This document shows positions 13,214-24,258 of a DNA stretch of 64,000 nt, in pieces. A model generated the notes under the pieces. It saw only the letters and a program-made list of their open reading frames with translations, searched no databases and was not told where the DNA came from. This DNA is from Mercurialis annua (Eukaryota; Streptophyta; Magnoliopsida; Malpighiales; Euphorbiaceae): NCBI RefSeq assembly GCF_937616625.2, contig NC_065571.1, positions 55,227,651-55,291,650 on the forward strand. Reading direction: 5' to 3'. The translations under genes were made by a program, and so were the position numbers. The stretch's first letter is position 1, and each line of letters starts with the position of its first letter.

Positions 13214-13302
13214 GTGTGCGAACGCACACAGTAGGTGTGCGAACGCACACCCTAGCTTTTAAGGAGTGTGCGAACGCACACTCAATGTGTGCGAACGCAC
13301 AC
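13214..13302. repeat. Four copies of the palindrome GTGTGCGAACGCACAC
   Basis: Copies lie at 13214-13229, 13235-13250, 13266-13281 and 13287-13302. Each has perfect 7-bp arms around a 2-base centre. A further hairpin with 9-bp arms (CCCCGGAAA/TTTCCGGGG) follows at 13313-13335. Confidence 0.95.
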
Positions 13303-14132
13303 CCTTAACAGCCCCCGGAAAGTCGTTTTCCGGGGCTTTTCAGCCATCCCGACGTGCTATACATTCAACTATACAAAACCCGCATCTCGGTTTTCATTAA
13401 AACGCTATAATAACTTCAAAAACGTCGAATTCAATCCTAAAACTCAATTCCATCAAAACAGCCAATAAAATCCTATTTTTGTACCAATTCTCGAGATATT
13501 TACCTTGATTTGATGCTCGGGATTGATAGAGGATTCGATTCTGAAGAAATCGCCGCGAAAATCATTCGATTCGGACGTCGAACGGCGAAACGGCGACGAA
13601 ACGATCGTATTCGGCGATGTCTCTCAATTTCTCTCGAACTCTCTGATCTTCTTCTTTCAATTTCCTTTTCTTATATTTCTTGGCTAAAATACCACTTTGA
13701 TCCTTGTTCTTTTTGTTTACTATCATTTATCCTTTAAACATTTCTTTCGTACGATTTAGTCCATAACTAAATCGATAAACTCTTAAATTATTACTGTTAC
13801 GTATTATTTATATCCGATAAATAATACGAAGCTCGATATTAACACTTTCCCGTCAAAATTCAATATTTCCATTTCCGACACAAAGTGGCTAAATTACCAC
13901 TTTGGTCCCTGTACTCTATTATGGGCTTTACTTGACATTTTTCCTTTTAATTCCAATTCTAATTTTAGAATTGAAATATAACCGTAATTTCCTCATAATT
14001 AATTTCCTGAAACCGACCTACTAAAATTTATTTATCTAAATTTTATCTGAAAACTTTCTGATAACGCCAGCCTGGCGAATCCAAACTGGACAAGTTTTCC
14101 AATTAGCTAATAAATTATTTTGGGGTATTACA

Positions 14133-14145
14133 TTCTTCCCCCCTT
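14133..14145 (-). promoter_or_regulatory. Polypurine tract of the LTR retrotransposon
   Basis: On the minus strand, AAGGGGGGAAGAA directly precedes the TGTAATACC start of the downstream LTR. This is the usual position for plus-strand DNA priming. Confidence 0.85.
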
Positions 14146-15699
14146 ATAAAAATTCGTCCTCGAATTTTCATATACCTTCCTTAAATACCTTGTTTAATCG
14201 TATTCTTATAAATTGCTATAATGGTTTACCTTTTTGTTCTTCCTCGATGGTGAGTTCAGTTGTACTCACATATATACTTTATCATTAGGGACGATAATTT
14301 TCGTCACCAGCCTCCCTCGTTTAGACAATCCATTACTCTTCTTTATTTGGTCGTTGTCACGGCTTGATCTTGTTTTCCACTTATTATATATAAGTTCCTT
14401 CTTTTACTACTTAGTACTGGATTTATATTTAGTATGAATCAATTCTCTTTCGTCGACCATTTACGATAATATCTCATTTATATTCCTTAACAAGTCCTTG
14501 TTCATAACCTATCATTTTTTTTCCTTCCACACTTCCGCTGCGATACTCTGATTAATCATTCACTAACTGTTGACTTTGCAGTTAGGTTCATACGGTCTCT
14601 TATTTATTACTATTCCTCGTTGACAGTATCTCGATATACTTATCAAGTAACTTCTTATGCTAACAATCCTTAACCTTTTTACTACTGCTTGATTCATAAT
14701 CACTATGAATCAATTCTCTTTATTTGATCTTTTTGAACAAGGTTTGTTTGTTTGTAGGATTCATATCCCCTGACGTAATTAACTTCTATGTTTGATTTCC
14801 TCGTCCTAGAGGTAAACATGCTTCGAGTTTAAATGTGGTCGCTATCACTTTACATGTTTGTAAAGTAGCGTTGTTGTTCTTGTATTTAATATATAAGGCC
14901 GCCTTAGAGATTTGCAATTCAAATCTCGATACGTTGCGATTCGAATTACATTACCCGTCGTTCTATATACTTGTCGTGTTACATACGCTTGTTTTCATAT
15001 AGGCCTAACAAGGTGATCAGTCTTGTTCTATGCCTCTATGTACAGAGTCACTGTCAAAGCTTACTTACGTTAAAAACTCATCCATTTTAAATCACGATAC
15101 TTTTCATTTCACAACTCATGTCATAATTGTGCGCCGGTGTGATGACTTCTCTCATCACAAGAGTTGCAATGACACTCCTCTTTTTCATTTTCAGACATAC
15201 ACAATGTATATGATGCATGTCCTATTAGTGAATGCAATATGGATGTAGTGATGCAATTCTATTCATGTCAATGCGATGTTTTTATGATTCGTGTCCGGGC
15301 ACAATTATGTCTTTTCAAAACTTCTCATTTCAATCAAATACTTTTCTTTTCATAAAACGGGTTTTACGTAAGTTTCTTTGACATCAGACTCTGTATTACT
15401 ACTTGTTCTTATCGTTTATCGTACTATCATTCGTAATCTACATACATCTTTTGCACACGAAAAGATGTAGTTCTACTCGTCTGCTTTCGACGTCGTTCGA
15501 AAAGTACGTCCTAAGTGTTCGTGTTTACACTAGACTAACACAAAAGATTCGATCACTATTGAGCTTCTAGCGATCAATCTTCGCGATGTTTGCTTCTTCT
15601 ATATGGTTTATCTGGTTGTATCTAACCAAAAACCATCACGACATACTATGTCTCTTCGGAGACGGGTGATTCTTGTTATTCGTGGTATTCTCCTTCATA
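14146..15699 (-). other. Interior of the LTR element with no recognisable gene
   Basis: No reverse transcriptase, integrase or RNase H motif is visible in any frame. Short open frames on either strand look accidental. Confidence 0.6.
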
Positions 15700-16803
15700 A
15701 AATGTGGGTACTGCCTCACGTAATAATCTCACTGCTCACATCGTAAGCATATGTCCGTCCCAGTTTAACAGTTACTTATGTGCCTTTTACCGCATTGCGG
15801 CATATGGGTTTTGCAAAACTAGAACTCCCTTACTCCGATTGCAACTAATAGTCCTAGCTATGAAGGCTACTTTCCCTTGTCTACCTCTCTTAAGAATTTG
15901 GCCCCGTCGCCTTTCGAGTTCTTTACGTGTTCATCCAAACTTGTAGCATTCATAATTCGTATGTTCACCTCTTATTTGGCCCTTGTCAAAATGGACTAGT
16001 GCATTTTCCAATTGTCTAACACTATTGACAAGCTGAATAACTTCTCTATCAGTCTGAGTTAATCTTTCCATAAATTGTACTCCTAATCCTTTCATGATTC
16101 CTGTATAGATTCACACTTAATCTATCATTAAGTCTTGAGCGAATCCACTTAATCGATTAAACTCGATAACCTATCTTTGGACTGGTTTGTCTCCTCGAAT
16201 TAACGACATTAGCTTTCTTGCTTGTCCTTACTCAAAGCAAATAGTAAAAAGAATTACCTAAATCGGGTCACTAACTCCATCCATACTGTTTGACCCTTTA
16301 TCGGTCCAATTACTTGTCGAAACTAATCTTTGATTGAAGCTTTCATCAATACCTCTATTGATTTTACCGTTTATCCTTCGTCCACTTGAAATCTACGAGC
16401 AATTAGCTCTACTCCGTCTAGAAAATCTAATAGATCGTCCCATCCACCAAACTCCTTTAATCTTAACTTTATTTATGCCAATGTCAAATCTCTATCTTGT
16501 GTCTTGCCCTTTCATATTGATACTGTCCTTGTATTACTATCTTATTATTAGCATACAACTCAGCATATCAGTTACTTCTGCGGCCAGTCGATTGACATCG
16601 ACATTAGGTGGTTGCGGCACTCCTAGTGCCTGCACGTTCCTGACTAGGCCTACTCCAGGTTCCTTTTGATCTCTGCCCCGTCCACGGCCCCTACCTGCCG
16701 ATTGGGCCGGGTCATATTCGCCCGTATCACCTCTGGCCTCCCCGCGGGTCTCGTTTACGAGTTGTGCGACTGCACGCGCTTGTATAGTTCTTTGCTCATC
16801 CAT
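15700..16803 (-). pseudogene. Decayed gag of a Ty3/gypsy-type retrotransposon
   Basis: The clean first part is an 88-codon frame from the ATG at 16803 to 16537. It has a Gly-Arg run (GRGRGRGR) typical of plant gag N-termini. Further along, on the same strand and in shifted frames, fragments such as FNRLSGFAQDLM resemble the retrotrans_gag domain. Stops and frameshifts break it repeatedly. A zinc-knuckle cysteine array is not recognisable. The start lies about 0.8 kb from the primer binding site, normal for gag. The left boundary is approximate. Confidence 0.6.
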
Positions 16804-17618
16804 TCTATTCGTATAGAACTCTCGATATGTCCCTTAAAACATAACATAAACAAACCATCACAAACAATTTCCTTTTGGCCTAACTTGGCCATATCACAAA
16901 CTTGATAACTTATTCCGCTCTTTGTAGATTTAGCAGAACATCAAGAACATATAGTCATACGTATATGTTTCATTCCTATGCTACGGACGTCTATGAACAT
17001 TCTATGTCGATCAAATCCAAAGAAAATCAATATTCCCTAGATTTTCCTCGATGACGTCGCGTATTTTAAGTCTTGCGAGCATTCCGCTCACTGTAGACTT
17101 AGCAAAATTAAGCAGCATCTAATCAATAAGCGCAAGTTCTATTCATAACAACCAATCACAAACACACATTTCCTATATCGTATATATTATCACAGGCGTA
17201 CATACCTGTGAGCATATCACTCTCCTGAGTGATCGCGTTTTGCAGCGCGTCGCATATCTCATCAATCATATAATATCCAATCAATTCAAAACCATTACGA
17301 TTCATAACGTTATTCTTATATAATATGAGTCTCGAGAGTATACAACTCTTCGCAGACTATAGATACTCGAAAGCGTATTGCTTACTCGAGTAAACACAAA
17401 ACATAATTTGTGCTCATGCACACTCCTAACTCGACTCCTAATAGCACATATAAGGAAGGACGTTTTAATAAGACGTTTGAAAAATTGATGAAATCGACGA
17501 TAACGTTCAAAAGACATGACTAGAAATTCCTATAATCCGCAGTAGTGCCTAGGTACTGACCGACTCTTACCTAAACTCCAATCACAAAAGAACAATAGCC
17601 TAGGAATACTAAACCATT

Positions 17619-17630
17619 GCTCTGATACCA
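17619..17630 (-). promoter_or_regulatory. Primer binding site (initiator tRNA-Met)
   Basis: The minus strand reads TGGTATCAGAGC, complementary to the 3' end of plant initiator tRNA-Met. It lies 4 nt inside the end of the upstream LTR and fixes the element's orientation. Confidence 0.95.
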
Positions 17631-17634
17631 ACAT

Positions 17635-20585
17635 TGTCACGACCCAAAATATTGAGCCGCGACCGGCGCTAGGGAATGGGAGTGGTAGCTCCAAAACCCG
17701 TAGCAAGCCTGAAAATACATACTAATTTTTCGCAAATCAACTTATATCTCATATATAATAATAATATCAAAATATACATGACCCCTGTTTGAAATACATA
17801 TCAGAGTTAAAGCGCTTCACAAATAGAGTCTGACTATTCTAAACTACTGCGGACTTGCTAGAATGAGAACTTAGTCTCATGACTCGTACTACTTCCGAGA
17901 ATTAAAACTTCGGAAGCTTCAATCTCCATGTCGTACCTAACTTAACCTGTAAAAATTGGAGTGACAACGGGGTCAGTATAAAACTGAGTGAATACATTTA
18001 ATTACAAGCAATATTACATAAAGAGTGAAAACGTTTGAAAACCTCTTTATATAGAAAGTATTATTTTTGGATCATAATTCATATGATCTTACTTCATATA
18101 TTCACTCATACCTTTATAGGTCAGGTACGTATCATAAACTAAGCGGTTATGTTATAGACGTACTTGATATACTTGCCTCATTCTTATGTCTTATGTACGT
18201 TTATACTACGTGTATACTTGACATGTTTTCTTTACTGTTATAGTTTTGATTATCTTTATTCTTCTCATTAAGTTTCTCTGATTTTATCCTTCTGATATCG
18301 ATAGCAAAGCCAACCGATGTAATCACTTCTCTGACATCGATAGCAAAGCCAACCGATGTGATCACTTCTCTGACATCGATAGCAAAGCCAACCGATGTGT
18401 TTTTAATCATCTGACATCGATAGCAAAGCCAACCGATGTGTTTTTAATCATCTGACATCGATAGCAAAGCCAACCGATGTGTTTCACATATCTGACATCG
18501 ATAGCAAAGCCAACCGATGTGTCTGATATCATATCTTAATTATTACTCTTATCTCATATTGATTCTCGATATATTACGCTTGATTTTATCTTCATATGAA
18601 TCCCGAGGACTATTATCGAGAATGGATAAGATACAGGTCTCGGGATTCCTCTACCGAGATCAACCTTGTATCTTAGTTCTTATATTTGGTTGTACCATCG
18701 TACAAATTCTCGTTTTACGCTTATTATATAATTCTATTTTCCGTTCTGTTGTATTGATCCTTTATGGACCATGACATGCACATTCCAATCTACAATCATA
18801 CATCTATAACACACGCACGTATGGTTATTCGTTATAATTAAAAGTACGTATGTGGACGTACTATGTTTCTTTATAACATATGAATAATAGTACATATAGG
18901 AATGTACTATACTTTCCTCGTACATATTTGGTTCGATACTTGTATATTGCTTAACCCCTTTCCCAGTATTTTAAACATATATGTTCTTTTCATATATTTA
19001 TGTTATTCTTAAAATAACGCAGTACTGAAAGTAATCGTTTTCAAAATATACATACATGTACTTTTTCAAACATATATTAAACATATAAGTATTCATATAG
19101 TCGTCCGCATATGAAAATACGCGACTTTATGAATATTAACGAGTAATTAAAATGTACTCACAGTGACTGCTATCCAATACCGCAATGCTACCAATCTATC
19201 ACGCAGGTTCTATGTATTGTCCTATCTTGTAGCTATTCCAGCTCGTCGGCCTGGTAGCTCGTCGGTACCTCCATTACTTATCCAAATTACCTGTACGTTT
19301 AATTCATAAACGTAAACTTAGTACCGAAATCCTAAGTTGTAAACTTAGGTTATCACGATCTTATTCTAAATACGTCTTTTAACTTTGATCGTGTTCTAAT
19401 ACTTAGTCGAGATACTTATTATATCTCTTAATCGTAGTCATATACGTATGATACTTCCAATCTTTAGGGTTTAGTTTTATTCCGATGAAGTTTCCAGTAG
19501 TTTTCAGGACAATGCGCAGGTGCTGCCTGCACACTGACACTGTTTAGTAAAACGACGATCTCTCCCAATTGAACCGTTGGATCGAGATGAAATTTGACAG
19601 AGGCGTTCCTAAGAGGCAAATCTATAAACTGACCGTTGGGATTTTGAATCTGGCAAGTTTTGAATAGTGTGCGAACGCACACAGTAGGTGTGCGAACGCA
19701 CACCCTAGCTTTTAAGGAGTGTGCGAACGCACACTCAATGTGTGCGAACGCACACCCTTAACAGCCCCCGGAAAGTCGTTTTCCGGGGCTTTTCAGCCAT
19801 CCCGACGTGCTATACATTCAACTATACAAAACCCGCATCTCGGTTTTCATTAAAACGCTATAATAACTTCAAAAACGTCGAATTCAATCCTAAAACTCAA
19901 TTCCATCAAAACAGCCAATAAAATCCTATTTTTGTACCAATTCTCGAGATATTTACCTTGATTTGATGCTCGGGATTGATAGAGGATTCGATTCTGAAGA
20001 AATCGCCGCGAAAATCATTCGATTCGGACGTCGAACGGCGAAACAGCGACGAAACGATCGTATTCGGCGATGTCTCTCAATTTCTCTCGAACTCTCTGAT
20101 CTTCTTCTTTCAATTTCCTTTTCTTATATTTCTTGGCTAAAATACCACTTTGATCCTTGTTCTTTTTGTTTACTATCATTTATCCTTTAAACATTTCTTT
20201 CGTACGATTTAGTCCATAACTAAATCGATAAACTCTTAAATTATTACTGTTACGTATTATTTATATCCGATAAATAATACGAAGCTCGATATTAACACTT
20301 TCCCGTCAAAATTCAATATTTCCATTTCCGACACAAAGTGGCTAAATTACCACTTTGGTCCCTGTACTCTATTATGGGCTTTACTTGACATTTTTCCTTT
20401 TAATTCCAATTCTAATTTTAGAATTGAAATATAACCGTAATTTCCTCATAATTAATTTCCTGAAACCGACCTACTAAAATTTATTTATCTAAATTTTATC
20501 TGAAAACTTTCTGATAACGCCAGCCTGGCGAATCCAAACTGGACAAGTTTTCCAATTAGCTAATAAATTATTTTGGGGTATTACA
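17635..20585 (-). repeat. LTR, upstream (5') copy of the minus-strand element
   Basis: This copy is equal in length to the other LTR and almost identical to it. Differences seen by eye lie near 18296, 18851, 19047, 19480 and 20045. The hairpin array is repeated at 18291-18522 and the four palindromes at 19667-19755. The difference at 18296 breaks the stem of the first array unit. Confidence 0.95.
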
Positions 20586-21419
20586 CTTAGTTTCGTGTTG
20601 AATGCCAAAATGGAAAAATTAGCGGGATTTCAGCTTAATTTTTTTTTCCGATTATTATCATTTGCTTGTATTTTTATGTGTTTCATATATTTTTAGATTA
20701 TGGTATTTGAAAGATCATATATTTTCTTATTGTTATATGGCTTTTATTATTGTACTTTAAATTTATTCTTTGATATATCTATCTTTGATAAAATAAAAAA
20801 TTAAAGTAGAACTTCACAATTAAACAAGCCATGTGTGATGTGTGGAGCAATTTCAGGATGGGTGATCTGCTGGAAAATTAACGAAAATCTCAAAATGACA
20901 TACGAAAATATTAAAAATGATATTAAATAATAGTTATTATAAATAACTATTACAATGTAATAAAAAGTATATTCTTTAATACCGTAACTAATTTTATCGC
21001 AAATATGTTGCTATATAATCGATAAATTGTTGAAAAAATTGATGATTGAACAACAAAATTTGCCGTCAATTTTCTATCGCTAGGTTTTTAGCGATGGATT
21101 GTTTCAGTCGCTAAACTGTTGTTCTTTTACCATTTATCAACCAAAAAAATCCACTACTGCAACACTGTTTTCTAATTGTAATTTTTGAACTAAATATACG
21201 ACATAAGCCCTTGATTTTTTTAAAATAAGTCTCATCTACTCATGGTGCGATAAATAGTAAAAACTACTAGGAAACTTTTTGAAATAAATTTATTAATTAA
21301 ATCCAAAGGGACTTAATTGTGAGAAATAAGATTGTCTCCAAGCTGTTAACATAATATTTGGAAACATGATTAATGAACAGTGAGATCAATTCACTAAGGT
21401 CATCGAAAAATATTTCCCC

Positions 21420-21880
21420 AAGTGGTGATGATCGATATCACAGCTCGGTTGGACGATATTATTAGGTCGGACTCCGAGTATTTCTAAACGAGACAAGCAC
21501 CCGACGTATTCCGAATCAACACTCACGTGTAACTGATTATGGGGACTACATGAGATCCTCTAACAAGTACAAAAAGAATGTTCCTTGCACCTGACGCACC
21601 TAACAAACTGCGCCAAGTGTGGAAGAACATGCCACATAAGCATACAGAATAAAGGGATCACAAGAAGGCGAAGAGGACAAAACAACAAGGTTTTCACGGG
21701 TTCCACTATAAAAAGAACTTTACGTGAAACCCTAGATAATTACTCTTTTTTTTTATCATTCTTCTTCTTCTTCTTTTTTCCTTCACTGAAAATCTTACTT
21801 GAGCGTCAGAGCAAACGTCCGGTGAGCCCCCCACCGGAATTCAAGATGCCCTATGTGCTCTAGTGTGTGTAGGTGTTTAG
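21420..21880 (+). mobile_element. Old LTR-like remnant with promoter and R/U5-type sequence
   Basis: A CTATAAAAAG box near 21704 is followed about 90 bases later by CTTACTTGAGCGTCAGAGC and a GTCCGGTGAGCCCCCCACCGG-like hairpin. That order is characteristic of several plant LTR families. I could not find TG/CA ends or a target duplication, so this is a fragment. Confidence 0.5.
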
Positions 21881-22499
21881 GAACTTGGATCTAGTTGGTG
21901 ATTTATCATATAGGAATTCTTTTATACCTTTATCCATTTAATTTTCACTTTCTTTTTCGTTCTTCTTCTTCTCCCATCGTCCTTGCAACAATCCATCCAC
22001 CGCCCGCCGCCTATCACCTGTATTGCTATACAATTTTTTCTTCTTCACCTCTGATGGTGACATTTCTATATGTCGTCACTAGACTGATCAGTACATTGCT
22101 GCCTAACATTCGTCGCATCCAACAATTGGTTGTCGCGTCGTTCGATCACAACTTGCAGCAGCCATTCGTCGCGTCACAACCACACCAACAACCATGACGA
22201 GGTGAAGGTGAACAGTAGCGATGGTCGGCTGGGAATGGAGGTTAGATTAATTAGATTAGGTTAATTAAGGTTAAATGTTTAATTAGGTTTAAAATAAAAT
22301 AAATAAGGGTCAATTAAAATTTTAATGAAAATTTAATTTAGGGTTATAATTAGGAGTTTAAATAAATTATGATTAATTAAGGTCAATTAAATTAAATTAG
22401 ATCTCTCACTTTGTTATATCGGTTAAAATAATCCCGTTTAGCCAAATTTAAGATGAAAATATCCGGCTCGATTAATATTGACTTATTGAATTGTGGAAT

Positions 22500-22795
22500 A
22501 ACCCATTTTCAGGTCCATAAACTATACTTGTTTTATTTATCTGGTACTTAAACTATTTTTTGTCTTTATCTGGTACTTCAACTAAGCAAAAACGCATTTT
22601 TAAGTCCCAAAATGATAAGAACGACGCTGTTTCGTTATTTTCGAAAATGCAAATTGATATGCTAAACGGCGTCGTTTTTGGCAGTTAGAGACTGGAAAAT
22701 GGTTTTTCGCTAAGTTGAAGGATCAAATAGAACAAAAAATAGTTTAAGGACCAGATAAATAAAATATGTATATTTTAAGGATCTGGAAATGGGTT
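22500..22795. mobile_element. Foldback MITE
   Basis: The left arm AACCCATTTTCAGGTCC and the right arm's reverse complement AACCCATTTCCAGATCC pair. Complementarity continues inward (TTTATCTGGTACTTAAACTA against its inverse). The centre includes an AACGGCGTCG motif. No clear target duplication was found. Confidence 0.75.
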
Positions 22796-22999
22796 TTTCC
22801 TTGAATTTTTTGTGCCAAGTTGTAGGGGTGAAATGATATTTTGTTCCATGATCAATACAAAGTATAGGCGGTTCAAGCTAATTAGACCAAACGGGCTCAT
22901 TAAACAGCTTCAGAAACCACAAAACGCAGTCGTTTACCTACCTCTCTATAACAAGTAAGAACATCTCCGATCTCCGGATCCACCATCGCCAGATCACAA

Positions 23000-23410
23000 A
23001 TGGCAAGAGACGTAGAAAAAATGGTGGCAGTAGGCCTAATTTGGGGCTCCACCAACGCCTTAATCCGCCGCGGTGCAATCCTCTGGGACAAAAAATCCGG
23101 CAATTCTCCCTCCTCGTCGCATACTTCACAAAAGCTACACCACAAACTCATATCTTCGCTCACTGACTTACTCAATCTCCTATTATTTTGGCAATATTCC
23201 GTTCCTTTCTTGGTTAATCTCTCCGCCTCCGCTACTTTTTTTGCTCTCTTAAACGACGCACCTATTTCTTTAGCTGTTCCCGTCACTAATGCTACTACTT
23301 TCGCCGCTACGGCTGTGTTTGGAATGCTTTTAGGAGAAAACACACACGGTGGACTCGCTTTGTTAGGTACGGGCTTTATTGTAATTGGTATTTGGCTTTG
23401 TATTACGTGA
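23000..23410 (+). CDS. TMEM234: TMEM234-family small membrane protein, 136 aa, single exon
   Basis: The uninterrupted frame MARDVEKMVAVGLIWGST...GIWLCIT ends in TGA at 23408-23410. The protein has four hydrophobic segments at roughly residues 7-25, 52-80, 88-113 and 117-135. The N-terminal GLIWGSTN and the SLAVPVTNATTFAAT segment resemble half of a drug/metabolite transporter (EamA-like) fold, which is how the TMEM234 family is built. Plant members are similar in length and uncharacterised; the animal homologue is linked to the kidney filtration barrier, so no biochemical role can be given. The first ATG of the frame gives the family's usual N-terminus. I see no TATA box nearby. Confidence 0.9.
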   Translation: MARDVEKMVAVGLIWGSTNALIRRGAILWDKKSGNSPSSSHTSQKLHHKLISSLTDLLNLLLFWQYSVPFLVNLSASATFFALLNDAPISLAVPVTNATTFAATAVFGMLLGENTHGGLALLGTGFIVIGIWLCIT

Positions 23411-23645
23411 TTTGTAGCTTCATTTTGAGAAGAAATTACCTGCATTTGCTAAATTTGCAATCTTATTTTTTGTAAAATTTGTATAGTTTTTTTATTGTTC
23501 AATTTTTTTGCTCTTTTTGATTGATATTTGATATGTTATTGCTGCCTCAACTTGTAGTTTCATACACTCTCGTAAGAAACGAGTGTTTATCTCATGCAGT
23601 GTGTGTCATTTTTACAACAAACTTAATTAATAAAAATTTGCGATA

Positions 23646-24021
23646 GACCGTTTGGATTGAGCGTTTTTAAAATCCATGGATTTTAACAAAATCGATGGAT
23701 TCTAAATCAATGGAATTTATATCTATAGATTTGAAAATTCCATCGTTTGGATTGAAAACAAAATCAATGGATTTTTAACATTATTTATGGAAAAAAATAA
23801 ATAGTATAACAATCCATCATTTATAAAAAATGATAGATTTGGACTTTCCCACCTAGTAGGTGGGAAATCAAAACCCTAAAAAATGATGGATTGTAGAAAA
23901 TGAGGGAATTTATAAATTCATGGATTCTATTAATTTCTTTTATAGGCAAACGATGGATTTTGTCTAAATCCATGGATTGTTTAGACTCCATCGTTTAGAA
24001 TCAATCAATTTAAACGGTACC
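23646..24021. mobile_element. Foldback MITE downstream of TMEM234
   Basis: The left end GACCGTTTGGATTGA and the right end's reverse complement GGTACCGTTTAAATTGA pair. The interior repeats AAATCCATGGATT in both orientations. It ends about 240 bp from the XTH stop codon, between two convergent genes. No clear target duplication was found. Confidence 0.7.
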
Positions 24022-24258
24022 TTAGTTATTTCTTATTGGCTTGTTTCACGAATCATGTAGCACAACCGTTGGATTTAATAAAAATTCGTAAGCAATTCAA
24101 GAGCACAAAACTTTTTTATTCATTGTATAGTTGTATTTGATTGAATGGAAACACTGTTTGATAAAACTGAGCCAAAAACAAGAACGAAATCAAAAAAATT
24201 AAACACAAAGAATCAATTGTAATAGTTTAATAGGGAAAAAAATTGGAGCTCCTGCATT

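Larger units (their letters stand above)
11182..14132 (-). repeat. LTR, downstream (3') copy of the minus-strand element
   Basis: This 2951-bp copy starts TGTCACGACCC and ends GGGGTATTACA as read on the plus strand. It contains the six-unit hairpin array and four palindromes listed separately. Confidence 0.95.
11182..20585 (-). mobile_element. Young non-autonomous Ty3/gypsy-type LTR retrotransposon (LARD-like), 9404 bp
   Basis: Two direct repeats of 2951 bp (11182-14132 and 17635-20585) flank a 3502-bp interior. The target duplication CTTAG is present at 11177-11181 and 20586-20590. In minus orientation the LTR begins TGTAATACCCC and ends GGTCGTGACA. An initiator-Met primer binding site lies 4 nt inside the upstream LTR, and a polypurine tract abuts the downstream one. 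The interior has a gag remnant with stops and frameshifts. I find no protease, reverse transcriptase, RNase H or integrase, and 3.5 kb is too short for them plus gag. It would need proteins supplied in trans. I count about five differences between the LTRs by eye, so insertion was recent. Confidence 0.95.
20591..22999. other. Intergenic region left of the TMEM234 gene
   Basis: It contains AT-rich sequence, TCGCTA-rich stretches near 21080-21110 reminiscent of CACTA subterminal repeats, an LTR-like remnant (21420-21880), a CTT/C-rich stretch near 21960, and a foldback (22500-22795). The TMEM234 5' leader probably begins after about 22870. Confidence 0.6.

Noticed and set aside
13268..13468. 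Short frames around the palindromes (MRTHTQCVRTHTL and similar, also at 19721 and 51173)
   Set aside because: They are translations of the palindrome repeats, overlap each other on both strands, and have no domain similarity.
16334..16669. A 111-codon plus-strand frame inside the LTR element
   Set aside because: The element is transcribed from the minus strand and the gag remnant lies opposite. The plus-strand peptide is low in information and matches nothing I recognise.
21585..21863. A 92-codon frame near the LTR-like remnant
   Set aside because: It includes a poly-Phe run from a CTT/TTT tract and overlaps promoter/R-like sequence; it is not a gene.
22900..23445. A 181-codon open frame on the minus strand opposite the TMEM234 gene
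   Set aside because: It is antisense to an intact conserved gene, and its sequence has no family features; it arises from codon bias of the real frame.
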